Part shown: piece after piece, positions 1 to 12,529 of the stretch
Layout: every line of letters starts with the position of its first letter
How positions within the stretch are numbered: the stretch's first letter is position 1
Position numbers and translations under genes: made by a program
Assembly (NCBI GenBank): GCA_950295325.1
Contig: OX485806.1
Coordinates: forward strand, 51,393,169 to 51,457,168
Direction of reading: 5' to 3'
Origin: Polytrichum commune
Lineage: Eukaryota > Streptophyta > Polytrichopsida > Polytrichales > Polytrichaceae
Length of the DNA: 64,000 nt
Notes under the pieces: generated by a model
Told to the model about the DNA's origin: nothing
The model's database searches: none
Seen by the model: only the letters and a program-made list of their open reading frames with translations

Positions 1-3000
1 AAGATTTCACTTCATCATACCCCTCACATCAAGAAAAAGGATTTTGGGAATAATTAAGAAAGATATGTAGAAAGTACGAGAACATTGACGTGGATGATAT
101 TAGATCACACACATGAATGACTAAGAATATTGATCAAATACTTTGGATGTAAGATTTCATGAAATCAATATGGAAATATACTTGGTAAATGATGAAATAA
201 ATAAATTCTCGTAATTAAGTGCCATTCATCAACTAAGTAGATTTGCATTAGTGAGAGAGTATGCTTGAATTACAAAAGGACTTTGGGTACTTTTAACTAC
301 ACACTCTTGGAATTTCGATGGCATAAGAGTGATCACAAGTCATTCAAACCATGAAAGATGTAGGAATGATTATACATGATGTTGGATATAGGAAAAAATC
401 CCATTCCAAAAACACTTAACCTTAACATTAGGATTTAGGGGAACATAAACTTTAAAATCTAGGACACCTACTCCTTAAGGATTCATGAGAACTTACAAGA
501 GGTATATTATACAAAATTAAATACCAATAATAGTATGCATGTGACCATTTTTGTAGAAATGAAAAGCAAGAACAATCTAATTTTGGTGGGAGTGATGTTC
601 GTGTAAATTGGTCAGCAACGGGTTACACTGTCTAAGGCTAAGGGTTGAGGGAGACCTCAACAACCTTGTTATTAAACACGATAGTAGAACGGAGTTGGAT
701 GATGGGAAATTACGAGCTAGAGGGTTCCAACATGGGTCACACATTATGCTGGAATTGGGCTCCTCTACAACAAATGTATATTTGAGATAAAGTGCATCAA
801 CCAAATTGAATTGCAACAATGGGAATAAGGTTGGTAGCAACAATGGACTGTCGAAATATTATGGCATGCAAAAACTAAAGTGGCCAAAGAAAAATAATAA
901 TAAAATTATGGGTGGCACTTGAGTTGTTTAAGGTCTAGACATGAAGACATGAAGACTTGCCTAAATATTACACCAAAGTAGTTGAGAGTTTTACGATCAA
1001 CAAACTTGCTCGACATTGAATTTATGATTGTATTCTCTAATCAAGGGAAGGTCACAATTTTTGGACCATGACCCTCAACCTTTTGTGCAAAGAAAAAGTG
1101 GAAAGCCATATTGACTTGGCTTTTGAGAGACATCATTTATAGATGGACCATATGAGGTTGGATGAGCCCTTGAATTGTTGGAGATATGATATCAAGGATA
1201 GCTAAAAGTGTTTAGTTTTTCCAAAATCATAAAGGGGGGTTTTGAATACTTAACATGCATCTATCAATGATATGAATTTGTTTACAAGGTTTTGGTAAAA
1301 TATATGTTATTTTAATAATGCTAAATTTTTTTTTGGAATACCAAAAATTGTTGGGTTGTCCCTTTTTTCCATTCCATGTTTTGTAAATCCATATGCAACT
1401 ATGTTTATCCACATATAGACTTGGTTGCAACTGCTAGTGAATTGTATGAGGTCAACCGCTACTGTGGCAGTCAACTAGAGGCCGCCAATCCGTGTGCAAT
1501 CGATTAACACGTTGATTTTCATAGTAGCAATTGATCCTAAAGTTAGCCACTATTGTAGCAATTGACTTTATAGTGATGATGTAAAAAAACACCTTTTGTT
1601 AAATATAATTATTACCATCATAATGTTTGTTAGACATCAAACCCAGACTTGACACAACATGATGTCATCACGTCATTTGTGACATGATAAAGCGGCAAGA
1701 GGTTGCATCACATCCAATTGCACATCTCTACATGCAATCAAATAAGCGGCTTTGTAGTAGGATGTCTTTGAAAAAATTCACCTCCCCGGATTGTTTTGGA
1801 GGGAATGTGTTTTTTATTAGGTATTTCAATTTGGTCTTTGATTTCTTGGATGAGGTGGAGATCGTTCGTGTGTGAAGGCATGTAGGTTCATAAGCAGGAG
1901 CATTGTAAATAATTTTTTTGGATATTTAGATGTTTAATAAATAAAGTGATGTGTTACTAAGGGTAGGTATTTTGCTTGTGTTCTCAGTGGAATCAATGTC
2001 TTTATTAATTAAGGGTAGTGTGTCGCCTCTCACAGGATTGGAGGTGGTGAATTTGTAGCTTGGGAGGTTGGTTTCTTGCGAGAAGATAATACGTGTTTGA
2101 TGTTTGTAGAGTTAATTAGTTCCATGATGCATGGAAGGCTAGAGCTGATGTGACTAGGGTTCCATGTGATAATATAGGTATTTGTAGTGGTGGGTTGTGT
2201 GTATTGGGATTGCGGTTGTGGTGTTGGTGTGATGTTTGGATTTGGTGTGAATTTGGTGACAAGGGTGTTAAATTTAACTCATTCTTGGATTAATTGAGGT
2301 GGGATGAATGGGAAATTTTGTTGTATGCTTTGTTGTGTGAGATTTTGTTTTTGGTGATTTGTTGGTCAATGTGGTTATAGGTTGGTGTACTTGGCAAGGT
2401 TGATGGTGAGCGTGTCATGATCAATTGTGAGCAGTGTAAGGTCCCTTGTACTTAAATGGACATGTGGGTGGTTGTTAATGGTAGGCTAAAATATCTTTTC
2501 AAAATTATCCAAGGAAATTGAATTAACCAGTAAGGATTAAGGTTAGTAGTAAAATGGACTTCATAAATATAAGGTAAAATATATTAGTGAAGGTGAACCA
2601 ATATTAAAAATGTGGTTAGAACTAGAAGTAAGAAGTTTAGATTTGATTAGAAGAAAGTATTTAAGTGGAAGGGACAATGTCAACAATGACCAATTTGTGT
2701 GGCAATCTTATGTGGCTCTAATTTTTAATTAAAAAACTGAGGATGTTGTGGGAAACCCTTACTAGGAGTATGTATATCTTGAATTAAAGGATTATCTAGT
2801 AGTTGGTGGTGTTATGATAATTTGTATGATGTTAGCATATTAAGGATCCTAAACTAATTGTAAAGACAATATTGCCAACTAGGTGTTGTGTCCAGAAGTA
2901 TATGGGGTCATGATACAATTGGAGGTAGGAATTAATATTTTTTATATGTTAAGTAGAAAGATGTAGCACCTAATCCTAAACGAGTGTTGAGGTATTTGGA

Positions 3001-4490
3001 GAGTTGGAATTTCCTAGGTGACAGGTGGTCAATGGGGAAATTGGCATCTGGATATATAAGGACGGTAGTAGCAACAGAAGTAAAAGGGTTATCCATACTC
3101 AGAGTTAGAAATTTAGTTAGGTATTTCCAAAAGTTATGAGTATCTAAAAGACTTAACAAACAAGGAAGAGGTTAGTAGGTAAAAAATATGGTGTGAGCTA
3201 CCAAAATGGAGTGTACTACAAAGAAAAGAAAAACAAACTAGCCAATAGTCATAGTGAATAAGGAAATACCCAATAGTATTGACAATAGAAATAGACATGT
3301 AGCAAGCCGATGTAGGGACCCTTACCAATAATCTTCTAGATTAGATGTAGTTTGGTTCCAATGGGGATGGGTCTACCAATCGTGTGACTAATGAAACGTA
3401 GATGTCGAATCGTCATCCAAAAATCAGTAGCTTAATCGGTAGAGGAAACACTAGTAGGCAAGGAGTCAATAAGGTGACTGTGGTTACTGTGAGCAAGAAA
3501 GTAATTCCTTAACAATGGTAGGGATTCTAGTCTGCATAGGATGGTGAGGCATGAAGGGTCTAAATTCTAAGCCATTTGGAGGTAGTATTGTTGAAGGACG
3601 AGACAAATAGCTATTATGAAAGCATATAGTTGAAAGTGATGTGGATATTTCAAGAGGAAGGAGCTATGATGTTGAAGGTGTGGTAGGTGTTAGTTTGAGT
3701 GTTTTGTGATAGGTATCGTGCAAACATGTTTTCTAGGTGGAGGTAGTATGGTTTATGTCTTAGGATGTTGGGCATGAAGTATTGTTTTTGTCTTAATCTG
3801 TATTTCTTTGGGAGGTTTTTTAAGATATGTGTAAGTGGTCGTGGCTGTGGATGAACGTCACCACCGAGTAGTATGAGCATTTTTAGATCCTTTATGTAGT
3901 TGTTTAGTCTTTGTTGGTATGTAGAAGGTGATAGTTGACGAGAGCGTGGTGTGGGAAAGAACTTTTAGGTAGTGGAGGTTAGATTGAGGTAGAGCTATTA
4001 TGGTATGTTGATATGTGGAATTGTAGTTGTATGTGCATGTGGTGGAAAGCTTGTGGATTTTGAGTGGGTTGTTAATTTATGTTGGATTTGGTTGAGGATT
4101 GGTTGATTGTGTGTAAATTGATATAAAGGAGGATAAGATTGTGGTGAGAAGTAGTATTTTAATTGAGCATTTATTGAGGTGGCATGATGTGGAATATTGC
4201 GAGAATCTAAGGATTGGATTGGTGTTTTTTTTTAATATATTGATAGATAAAACAAAGTAGAAGTATGCAGCGTCATTGGTTGGTAATGGAAGGGAGACTA
4301 TCCAATGTAGGGGTTATAAAGGAAAGTAGGATTATGATGTGGAGAAGGAATTTGATGGTTGGATTTTTGCATTGGTGGATTTAAGTGGTATGTGTTTGAG
4401 TGGGTGGGGAGTGTTTTGTGGTAATGTTTTGGTCAAGTTGTTTATTTAGATGAGAGCACCATGGAATTGTGAGAAAAATCCAAAGAATGA
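1..4490. other. No gene recognised
   Basis: AT-rich DNA with many short frames, none longer than about 90 codons and none with a motif I recognise. From about 2,000 onward the plus strand is T/G-rich (many TTGGTG and GTGGTG words), as in decayed LTR or satellite-derived sequence. No paired LTRs, TSDs or RNA genes were found. Confidence 0.6.
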
Positions 4491-4499
4491 GTTCGTTTT

Positions 4500-6590
4500 C
4501 TTTATTGATATATAGGTAAAGAAAACAAAGTAGGAGGTTTTCCATCGTACGAGTTGTAGCCTTGATGTTGATTGTGGGAGGTGTAGGGTGGAGGTTTATT
4601 GGAGAAGCATGGTGGAGGTTGGAGTTGGAGCAGTGGTGTAGTGGTGTGCATCGATGTACTAGGAGCTTGCAGTGGCAATGGGCATTGAAGTATTTTGGGG
4701 CATTGTGTAATCAAGTTTTAAACAATACCTTGCATGCATTGGTTCGACATTTGTATCTTGTATGCCAAAAGTGCCAACAACCGTGTGGATGTTGGATGCT
4801 TGAGTCATGATTTTTTCAATTGGCAAATCCATGTGCCGGTCGATGTTGAGATTGATTGTGAAGACCATTGTGGCAAACTTTTCTTCAGGATTTTCCTTCC
4901 AATCTTACATGGCATGGTTAAAGAGTGTTTTGGTGATCAATGGATTGGTGATTGTCGTGTTGTTCTTTGTTTGGATTTTTTGGGTGATTGCTTCGTTAGT
5001 AGAAGCTTATGCGATGCGTACAACAGTGTTGTTCGGCTCCATCCTGTTGATGCTTCTTTTATAAGCCATGAAGTCACTCCGTCTCCCAAGGATGTGAGCA
5101 GACTTCACCACTCACTTGGTGTAGACCACAACATTCAAACACTGGATTTGGCGCCAATCATACTGTCTTTCATCTTTGTTATGTGATGCGTACCCAAAAT
5201 CAGTCTAATATTATTGTCTTCGCCGAAGAGCTTCTGGAGGGTCTTCACAATGTTGGATTGAAATTATTTTTTGAGAAAGATTGTTCACAACTAATGTTGC
5301 TCTAATACGAAATTTGGACAGGTTGCCCGCTTCTCGGTCTTGAGTGATGCTCACTATAAGGTTCTCGTAGTTGAACTTGAGTCATCTCTCCAAGATAGCG
5401 TCTTTTGCTTCTTCAGTGGAGATTGTAAAGAACGCAAAATCGTTCTCGTGATCCAGTTTGGCCAATGACAAAAATTCATCAGATCAACCCAGCGTAGGAG
5501 CTCCCTCACAAATTCTTTGAAGATTTCATGTGTGGATTTAACTCAAAGAATGTCGCCTTTAAGGTGGAGGCAGAGGTTCCGAGCATTGGTGGTCGAACCC
5601 CTTCTCCAACTTGCTGATCACCTCTCCATCCTCCATCTCCATCATGAATCTCTGTTTGCTCTTCAAGAATGAAACGCCGTCCTTGTGAGGGTATATTTTG
5701 TGGAGTTTGAAATATCCTACCCAATTCTTGGTCATGATGTTTAGGCCAGTGTCCAACGAATTACTCCGAGCCTACTTGAATGTCCATCATGCGCAGTTGT
5801 CCTAGACATGCTCCTTTGGCCGCACTCCTACTTATGTTTTTGAACCCTCCATCGAAGCATATATTAATGTGGAAGCCATCAGGAAGGTCGGTGTCTTGGC
5901 TCACCTTCTCATGTCTTCGAAGTTGTGTGCAGTGTAGATGGTTTCTCAGTACCGCGTCAAGGCACTTATGTGGGTAGAGTCGTTGTGGTACTCTTGGGAA
6001 ATTCGTCGCTTTCACTAAGTGGTGTGCCTGCAGTGAGGAAGTCATCATTTGTGTACTCCTTCACTAGTCTTGAGCCTCTTAGGGTTGCAATAGCCTTATG
6101 TATGGAGAACCCAAGCCACATTTGTATAACCAATTTAATACTTGGAATGTTTTGTCTTGTCTGACTTTATGTGCCTACGACCTCGTGTTGTTTGCTTGGG
6201 TTCGAGGTTGCGGTGAATCCTTCAAGCTCCGATTTTCTTCTCTTGGCATTGTATGGAATGCAAACTTCTCCCAATCTTGGACTCTTGTATGGTAAGGTCA
6301 AATTACTCTCCGCCAAGTAGACGATGCCTTGCAATTTGTCGGCTTGGAGTTGGTTACCAGGAGGGCACTCATGTGATGTAGACATTTGTAAGGAGCTCCG
6401 CCTTGTGTCGGAGATATGTTCTCTAGTTCCATGTCAAGGACTTCATCGTGATGTGGATCGTGATTATGGTCTAGGAGCGCATATTTAGGGTGGCTACATT
6501 CTTCATGATAACCAACTTCTCTCTGCAGGTTGTAGGACTCACCCTGTCGGCAGGTCCATCCTTGCCTTCCTGGTCCTGCAACTGTCACTT
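4500..6590 (-). pseudogene. Decayed coding-like tract, unknown family (possibly retroelement gag)
   Basis: I do not recognise a family. Read on the minus strand, several stretches look like former protein in different frames: LPDGFHINICFDGGF near 5,890 down, WVGYFKLHKIYPHKDG near 5,720 down, KLDHENDFAFFTISTEEAK at 5,460-5,401, and FTINLNIDRHMDLPIEK near 4,860 down. They are separated by stops and frameshifts, so no product can form. The FAFFTISTEEAK block is vaguely like the RRM-type fold in some plant retroelement ORF1/gag proteins, but that is only an impression. The tract has a higher GC content than its surroundings. A decayed host gene is the alternative. Confidence 0.4.
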
Positions 6591-6599
6591 CAAGCTCAT

Positions 6600-8024
6600 G
6601 TTGGGTTCCTCTCCCTCCTGTGTCTCCTGGACCCTCCCTGGCTAAACCCTAAACCTAACCTTGTGACCAAGAAAAAGGCTTTATGAGGCTAAGTAAGCAA
6701 GAACTGAGTGTCGTTGAGTTTCTCCGCCCACCCACAAAGCATGACAATGAATACCTAGCACTAAGCTGACGTCGCATCAGCTGACCACATTTCTTTTTAT
6801 GATATATTCATGAGAGCCCCCAACCTAATGACCTCAACTTAGAACGAGGCCCACATATCATGAACCTAGTTGCATCCATTTCCTTCAAGATTTGCTGATT
6901 GCTGAAATTTTCGTATGTATTATCACAGCCACCACCATAAAGTAGAAGATTAGCAATTCAAGGACTTCCCACCTTAGTCCAGCTGCTCACAATTTTCCTG
7001 GTTGACAATTGGTTAGACATAGTCGATCTGCATTGTCTGGCACACTCGGATCTCACTCATATTTCCAAGCATGTGTAAAATTAGCTAAGGGAGGAGCAAC
7101 CTGCATGTGATAATCATCTGATGCCACAAATCCAGCTCCAGTTGAAAATCTAAGAGGTCGGAACCAAATTAGCTTCCTCACAGGTTTCCCAGGTGATTGG
7201 CATGTCTGTCTTCGGAGGAAATGATAATGGCTCATGTTCATAGTGTTCATGTTCTGAAAGGGAGCTAAAGTTGCTTCTTAAGCCCCCACTGACATATTAG
7301 CAAAGACAACAACACACCTTACACCTATGATCTTAAAAACAGAAAGATTCCAGTTTAATCAAGACAGCAAATTGGGTCAGCATCCTCATTATAACATCAG
7401 AACCTTTTTATTGTGCTGATTACAACCTTATATACAAGGTGATACATATCTCAAAGCTACAGTACCTTCCTCTCCACCAAGTCCTAATCAACATTAATTT
7501 CGGGGGTAACAAGGTGCGGTAGGCAGGGTATCACTATGTAGAGTCCCTTGAGGAATGTTTCTGCAAAAAAAAGGGGTAAAATACACTATGTGCTCATTGA
7601 GATCCTGAGACACCTAAAACATTTTAGACTTTGGTGCTCCAAAAACAAACTGAGCTCACTGGGATGTAACCACTCCATGCCATCACCAATGTGAGATGAT
7701 TCCCAGCCTGTACACTATCCACCAATTGGGAATTTTCCAACATATGACTTGAAAATTCAGATTCTACCAACTTACTTCATGATCTGAGTCAGAAAGGCAC
7801 TCATGACCCTGTGAATCAATGATATAAAGTACATTATAGTACTTTGTATCAATCAATTTTGAGGACGAGAGATATCATATTGCAGAAACCATCATGTCGA
7901 ATTGTGGCCTTCTTTGGCCTAGCTCGATCATTGATTAGCCCACTTCTTGTTGATGCTACAGAATGTACCAATAGTCCAATTTTTCTTAGAGAGCCCAGCA
8001 AGGCACTTCGATTGCCTTTGGACA
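6600..8024. other. 3' flank of the LCAT4-like gene
   Basis: The part next to the stop codon (below 8,025) should hold the 3' UTR of the acyltransferase gene. An AATAAA-type signal on the minus strand lies near 7,405-7,412, so the UTR could reach there, but nothing closer is convincing. A 60-codon minus-strand frame ending at 7,053 (words VRKLIWFRPLRFS and VASDDYHMQVAPPL) has a protein-like composition but no recognised homologue; it could be a stray exon of another gene. A short AAGTAC...GTACTT dyad sits near 7,830-7,848. Confidence 0.4.
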
Positions 8025-11000
8025 CTAATGCCTCAAGTAGCATGTTTTGTCAGAGACGATCCTTTTGTTCTTTGTACTAGCAGCTTTAGCCTCTTCAGAT
8101 GCTTCGACCATGACTTGGTCTAGAGCAGCCTTTGTTTCTCTTCTGTCTCTTCCTTCAGCCACACCAACAGTCGATACTTGGATTTCAGAGTCAAAGGTTT
8201 GGCCTGGCTTATGATGAACATGGGCATGGGCTTCTGCTCGTATATCACAAGACCTTGATCCTGCCATATCATAACAATTATTCAGCACTGTCAAGATGCA
8301 GACTACAATCACATGGTGTAGTTTCACAATGTATCTATTTTGATATATAAATGAAACAGATGTAGAAAAGAACCAAACCTGTTTCCACTGTGGCAATATA
8401 GACTTGTTTACAAGTAGTTTCAACACCTCCATCATTACTCTCTGGGATTGTAGTGACAGCAATAGATTCTTCTGTGTGGCTATCGAATTCAAAGCCTTTC
8501 CTGGGTACCATCACATAATCAGATGCAGGGTCATAGTATGGGTCTGCATCTCCAGCCTTCAGCCAGTGCTTAATGACACGAAAGAAGCGATCATCCATGA
8601 GTATACCACGGTGATCACCAGGAATTCCTACTCTTGCCTCAGCATTGAGCCCATCAGCCTACAAACAAGGACAAGGGCAAGGTCACATTCCATCAGTTCG
8701 TTAGGCAAAATAAACTCTACTTCCAGGAAAATATGGCCTACAGAGTTCATGGCTGTAACTCTTCATTTGGGCCTGCCTTTGACAAGAAATATATGGATCA
8801 TTTATCAGGACGACAATGCATGTCGACCAATCACAAGTGAGGATCAGAGACCAGATTCTGAAGCAAATAAGTGCAGGAAGAAGAAAATTACCATTGCTGA
8901 TTCACATGGTACTGTCCCATCCCCATCCACACAGAAAAACTCTGCCTGTGTCATCCAAATGTTCAAAATTGCAGACTTAAAAGGATGGTACTACCAAGCT
9001 GGAAGTTGTTCAACCAGAAAACTAGACCCTCAGTCCTTTAAAAAACAACTTTGAAAACTTAAAGCACCATGCAGAGTGTGTGTTTCATGATGCAATTTCG
9101 TAACAGATTATCCCTCGCTTATTGAAGTTGAGTGGTGAGCAGAAGGACATAGTTCAAAACTGCAGCCACTACAGGATGGACAATGACACCTTAATAAAAA
9201 CTTTACTTGGTGACCATCTTACCTCAATAGAATCTGACTTCACATACAGAACCTTGCAACTAAAAGATAGCCCTGTTTCCAGAATTTCAGAATTCCAGGA
9301 GGACATTGTCCAAAACTGAAGCCACTGCAGGATGGACCAGGAGGCCTAAACAAAGGAATCACTAGACAACCATCTTATACATCAATAAAATCTAAGTAAA
9401 AATGAAGGAACTTGCAAATAAAAGATACCTCTGTTTCCAGAATTTCAGGTAGCTCCTCAAGTGGTGTATTCTTACTCCCATAGCTGCATGACAAGGATAA
9501 AATTAGTTCATTCTAAAAACAAAAAGTTCTCAGGTTACAGGCATCTTAGAGCAACAATGGAAGATATTATAATACCTCATTCTCTCAACTGTGGGGTTTT
9601 CAATGCAGAGAATATGGTGTGTTTGACCAACCAGGCATGATATGGTGTGTCACACATGGTGCCATAGAGATTATAGAACTTGACTTCTTCAGGGAGCTTC
9701 GCAGTGTGCATAATTCGCTGAGTCTCAATCGCCCACTCCACAATGTCCTTGTTCATAGGGAGAGGTATTTTATCACCTTTAAAATCCAGCTGCAATAAAG
9801 AAGCCAAAAATAAAAGTCTCAACACTCAAGTGGTCAGCAAAGTATCAAAAGTTTGACAACTCAGAACTGAGGAAACCAGTAGATGTCATCTTTTCCGAGA
9901 TTTGGTATGAGAATATAATTTTAGACTATACCTTATTATTCTTTAGTGCGGCCATCATCACATGAAGGTTGTCTTTAGGTCCAAAGGCCTCCAGTTCCAC
10001 CTTATCACCATTTCCCTCTGTTTGCTTGCGCCACAATCGTAGCTCAGGAGGCTCACTCCACTCGAAGTGTGAAGAAGCCATCAACTCATACACTGATGGG
10101 CACTCTATTAACTGCAGCACATAATAGACCATGTTAAAGCAATCAGCTACAGGACAAAATACATAGAATTACCAGCACCTAGAGCACATAGAACTGTGAC
10201 AATATGCAGAAGGAAGGTATAGGATGCACACAAGTTGATGCATGCTCCACTTAGCAATAAAAAGCTCCCGTTGCCAGCCCTTTACAAACTCCACGCCAGT
10301 CAAGAGGCAATCCATTATGAAGCCCGGAGCACCTGAGATGCAAGTAAGCTTAAAAACTGCACAATTGCCTGAGATGATTACCCATCTCTAGCTGCTACCT
10401 CGTGGAGGCGCCACAAACACTCCAAGATGATGTGTACACAAACCAGAGGAATCTAATCCGATCCAAGTTGAGTGGGTCCAGTTCACCCTAATGTTGCCAA
10501 CTTCTGTATGCAACCTGACACTACAATTCACAAGGTCTGAAATGATCATCGCATTGTGCTAATTCTCAGTCTCACCATTCCTCGCAGAGCAGTAGTAAAA
10601 TAAATATAGAAGTGAAGTGAAGACTATCCAGAATAGTTAACACAAAGTCTTTGAATAAGTAGAACAACATCTCTTGCCTTGAAAAGGTGCAGTAACAGCA
10701 ATCCAAGAGTTCACATACTTTTCAACAATCTGTTAAAAACACAGAGACCACCACAAGGTTACTGGTAATAAGCACAGTTTCGTTTTGCAATTTTCCTATA
10801 ACCTATACTGTGTAGAAAGCATTGCTATCTGATCAGGAAGTCAGCAATAACTTGTAAAATGGCTGGAAGCCAAATTTGCAAACAATAAGAGAAGGCTGCA
10901 TGGAAAGGCATCATGTTCAAACGAACGGGAGAATTTCACCTCAGGATGAAGAGCCACAAAACACTTCACTAACAAACCTCCCATGGAATGCGTCACTACA

Positions 11001-12525
11001 TCTACTTTCTTGCCACCAGAAGCCTCCGACATAGTTTCTAGCTTCAGTTTAAAGCGATCCATGTGCTCTCCTAGCCTGCGACAAGAACCTGTATCAGAAA
11101 CCTCAGGGTGTACAAGGCAAGATCCATGGCTTCATAAACAGATACATGCCAAAATACTGGACCCCATAACGCTAAGGAGTCACAAGTTACCGGTTTAAAG
11201 GCTCGAACAACGACATTCAACTCCGCCGTTTAGGATTTTACATAACATCTGAAGGGCAACATACCTGTTGCTCTGGCGAAAATCGTATCCAAAACCAAAT
11301 AACGTTGTCCCCTCCTTGTAACCCCATGATTTCATTTCCTTGATGAGATCATGAAAGTAATAGACTGTATCCAACCGCAACAACTGCCAGAATTCCATAT
11401 CCAGGCGGTAATTAGTAGTGGTCGTGGAAAAGGAAGGTCATTGCTTAACGATGCGTGTACAAGAAGAGACAGCAAAAGCTTACAACATCAGGATCCAAGA
11501 TGTCACAACTGTACAGCCCATGTCGATCCTCTGGAACTTCAATCCTTGTTGTCGTGTCCAGAGAATTCGTTTTCCCTGCACCCACACAACCACTTCTCTT
11601 ACACATCATCGAACAAAGAACCGTCAAAAAGAGTCGGGAACCTCCCTTCCTTCTCTGTCAATTCACCCAATTTCAGGAACAATTGACCCTGACCCTAACG
11701 AGCGAGAGAGAGAGAGAGATCATCATCATCACTATCATCATTAAAAACGCTTCATTCCGGCCACTGTCTATGCTCGCATGTAATATTGAAGCAGACATCA
11801 TCTCTTCCACATCATCCAGCAAATAACCGTCGAACAGGGTTGGCAAGCTCCCCCCCTGCCCCTGCCAAGTCACCCAATTGCAGGAACAAAATACCCTGAA
11901 ACCAACGAGAGAGAGAGAGAAGATGATGATATCAAACGCTTCATCCCCGCAAATTTCTCTGCTCGCACGTCATTACTGAACCAGACGTCGTCGTCACGTC
12001 CACATTATCCAACAAGAACCCTCAAAAGGGGTTGGCAACACCCAATTGCAGGAGCAATTCACCGCGACCCACACGAGAGAGAGATGATGATGGTGATGAT
12101 GGTGATAAGGGATGCTTCATACGAGCCAATGATCATCCAACGAATAACTTAACGTCAAGAAGTTGTGTCGGCAAAGCTACCGCCAAGCCCGAAACTCACT
12201 CGCCCACTTGCAGGAGCAATTAAGATCCTAGCACAACGACTTCCTGAGAAATACGCTCCACAAAGTCCCCCGTACCTGTGACGGGGTCGTAAAACGAAAA
12301 CAACTTCAACCGAAATTCATGGTCGGCCTCGAACAAGCGCACCCACACGCGCTCCTTGTGCCCCTTAGCATCCACGGCGTTGAGGATGGAGCCGCCAATT
12401 CCCGGCACCAGCAGCACGGGGTTCAGGTCCGGGTTCGCCTTGCTACCCTCCTCGCTGCTAGCGTGCCATGGCCACCAATCTTCGATTTTCTCGATCATCT
12501 CCCTCACCGAGATAAACTTCACCAT
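8025..12525 (-). CDS. LCAT4: LCAT-like 4 phospholipase/acyltransferase gene, 12 coding exons
   Basis: Plant lecithin:cholesterol acyltransferase-like protein of the LCAT4 (phospholipase A-type) subgroup; family members hydrolyse or transfer acyl groups of phospholipids. Coding exons in gene order: 12525-12276, 11575-11484, 11383-11265, 11075-10940, 10729-10678, 10332-10232, 10111-9932, 9789-9632, 9483-9429, 8945-8892, 8658-8379, 8260-8025. They join in frame to 570 aa; family members are about 535 aa. Visible motifs: oxyanion-loop PVLLVPGIGGS (about 36-46), lipase nucleophile HSMGG with Ser at about 184, DGDGTVP with Asp 388/390, and PGDHRG with His at about 415. No signal peptide or membrane span is evident. 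The start is the first ATG (MVKFIS); the open frame runs upstream to about 12,646 but has no earlier ATG. Introns are short (about 100-700 bp), all GT-AG except intron 5 (GC-AG). The frame is intact and every phase matches. The family name rests on remembered family motifs, not a search. Confidence 0.93.
9141..9449. repeat. 156-158 bp tandem duplication including the 3' end of exon 9
   Basis: Unit 1 (about 9,141-9,296) and unit 2 (about 9,297-9,449) share the words GGACAT, AAAACTG and CTGTTTCCAGAATTTCAG at offsets of 156-158 bp. Unit 2 contains the real end of exon 9 and its donor (ACAGAG|GTATCT on the minus strand). Unit 1, lying in intron 9, carries the copied exon end but reads ACAGG|GCTATC, so its donor GT is changed to GC. 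Confidence 0.85.
10333..10677 (-). other. GC-AG intron (intron 5 of LCAT4-like gene)
   Basis: The exon ends CAAG and the intron begins GCAAGAG; the acceptor is CTCAG followed by GTGCTCCG. Only this junction restores the reading frame between ...VTAPFQ and GAPGFIMD..., the expected order for the family. The AG|GCAAG context is the usual strong consensus of GC-AG introns, which make up about 1% of plant introns. Confidence 0.85.
11650..12225. repeat. Degenerate tandem repeat filling intron 1 of the LCAT4-like gene
   Basis: Four diverged units are anchored by CACCCAATTGCAGGA-like words at about 11,664, 11,871, 12,038 and 12,200, spaced 162-207 bp apart. Each of the first three units carries a (GA)n run followed by an ATC/GAT-rich run. 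They fill most of intron 1 (11,576-12,275) of the acyltransferase gene. The region is GC-richer than the rest of the gene. No coding content. Confidence 0.8.
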
Positions 12526-12529
12526 GCTT

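Noticed and set aside
8404-9054. 216-codon plus-strand open frame
   Set aside because: It lies antisense across exons 10-11 and introns 9-11 of the LCAT4-like gene; the minus strand has the conserved motifs and exact splice phases.
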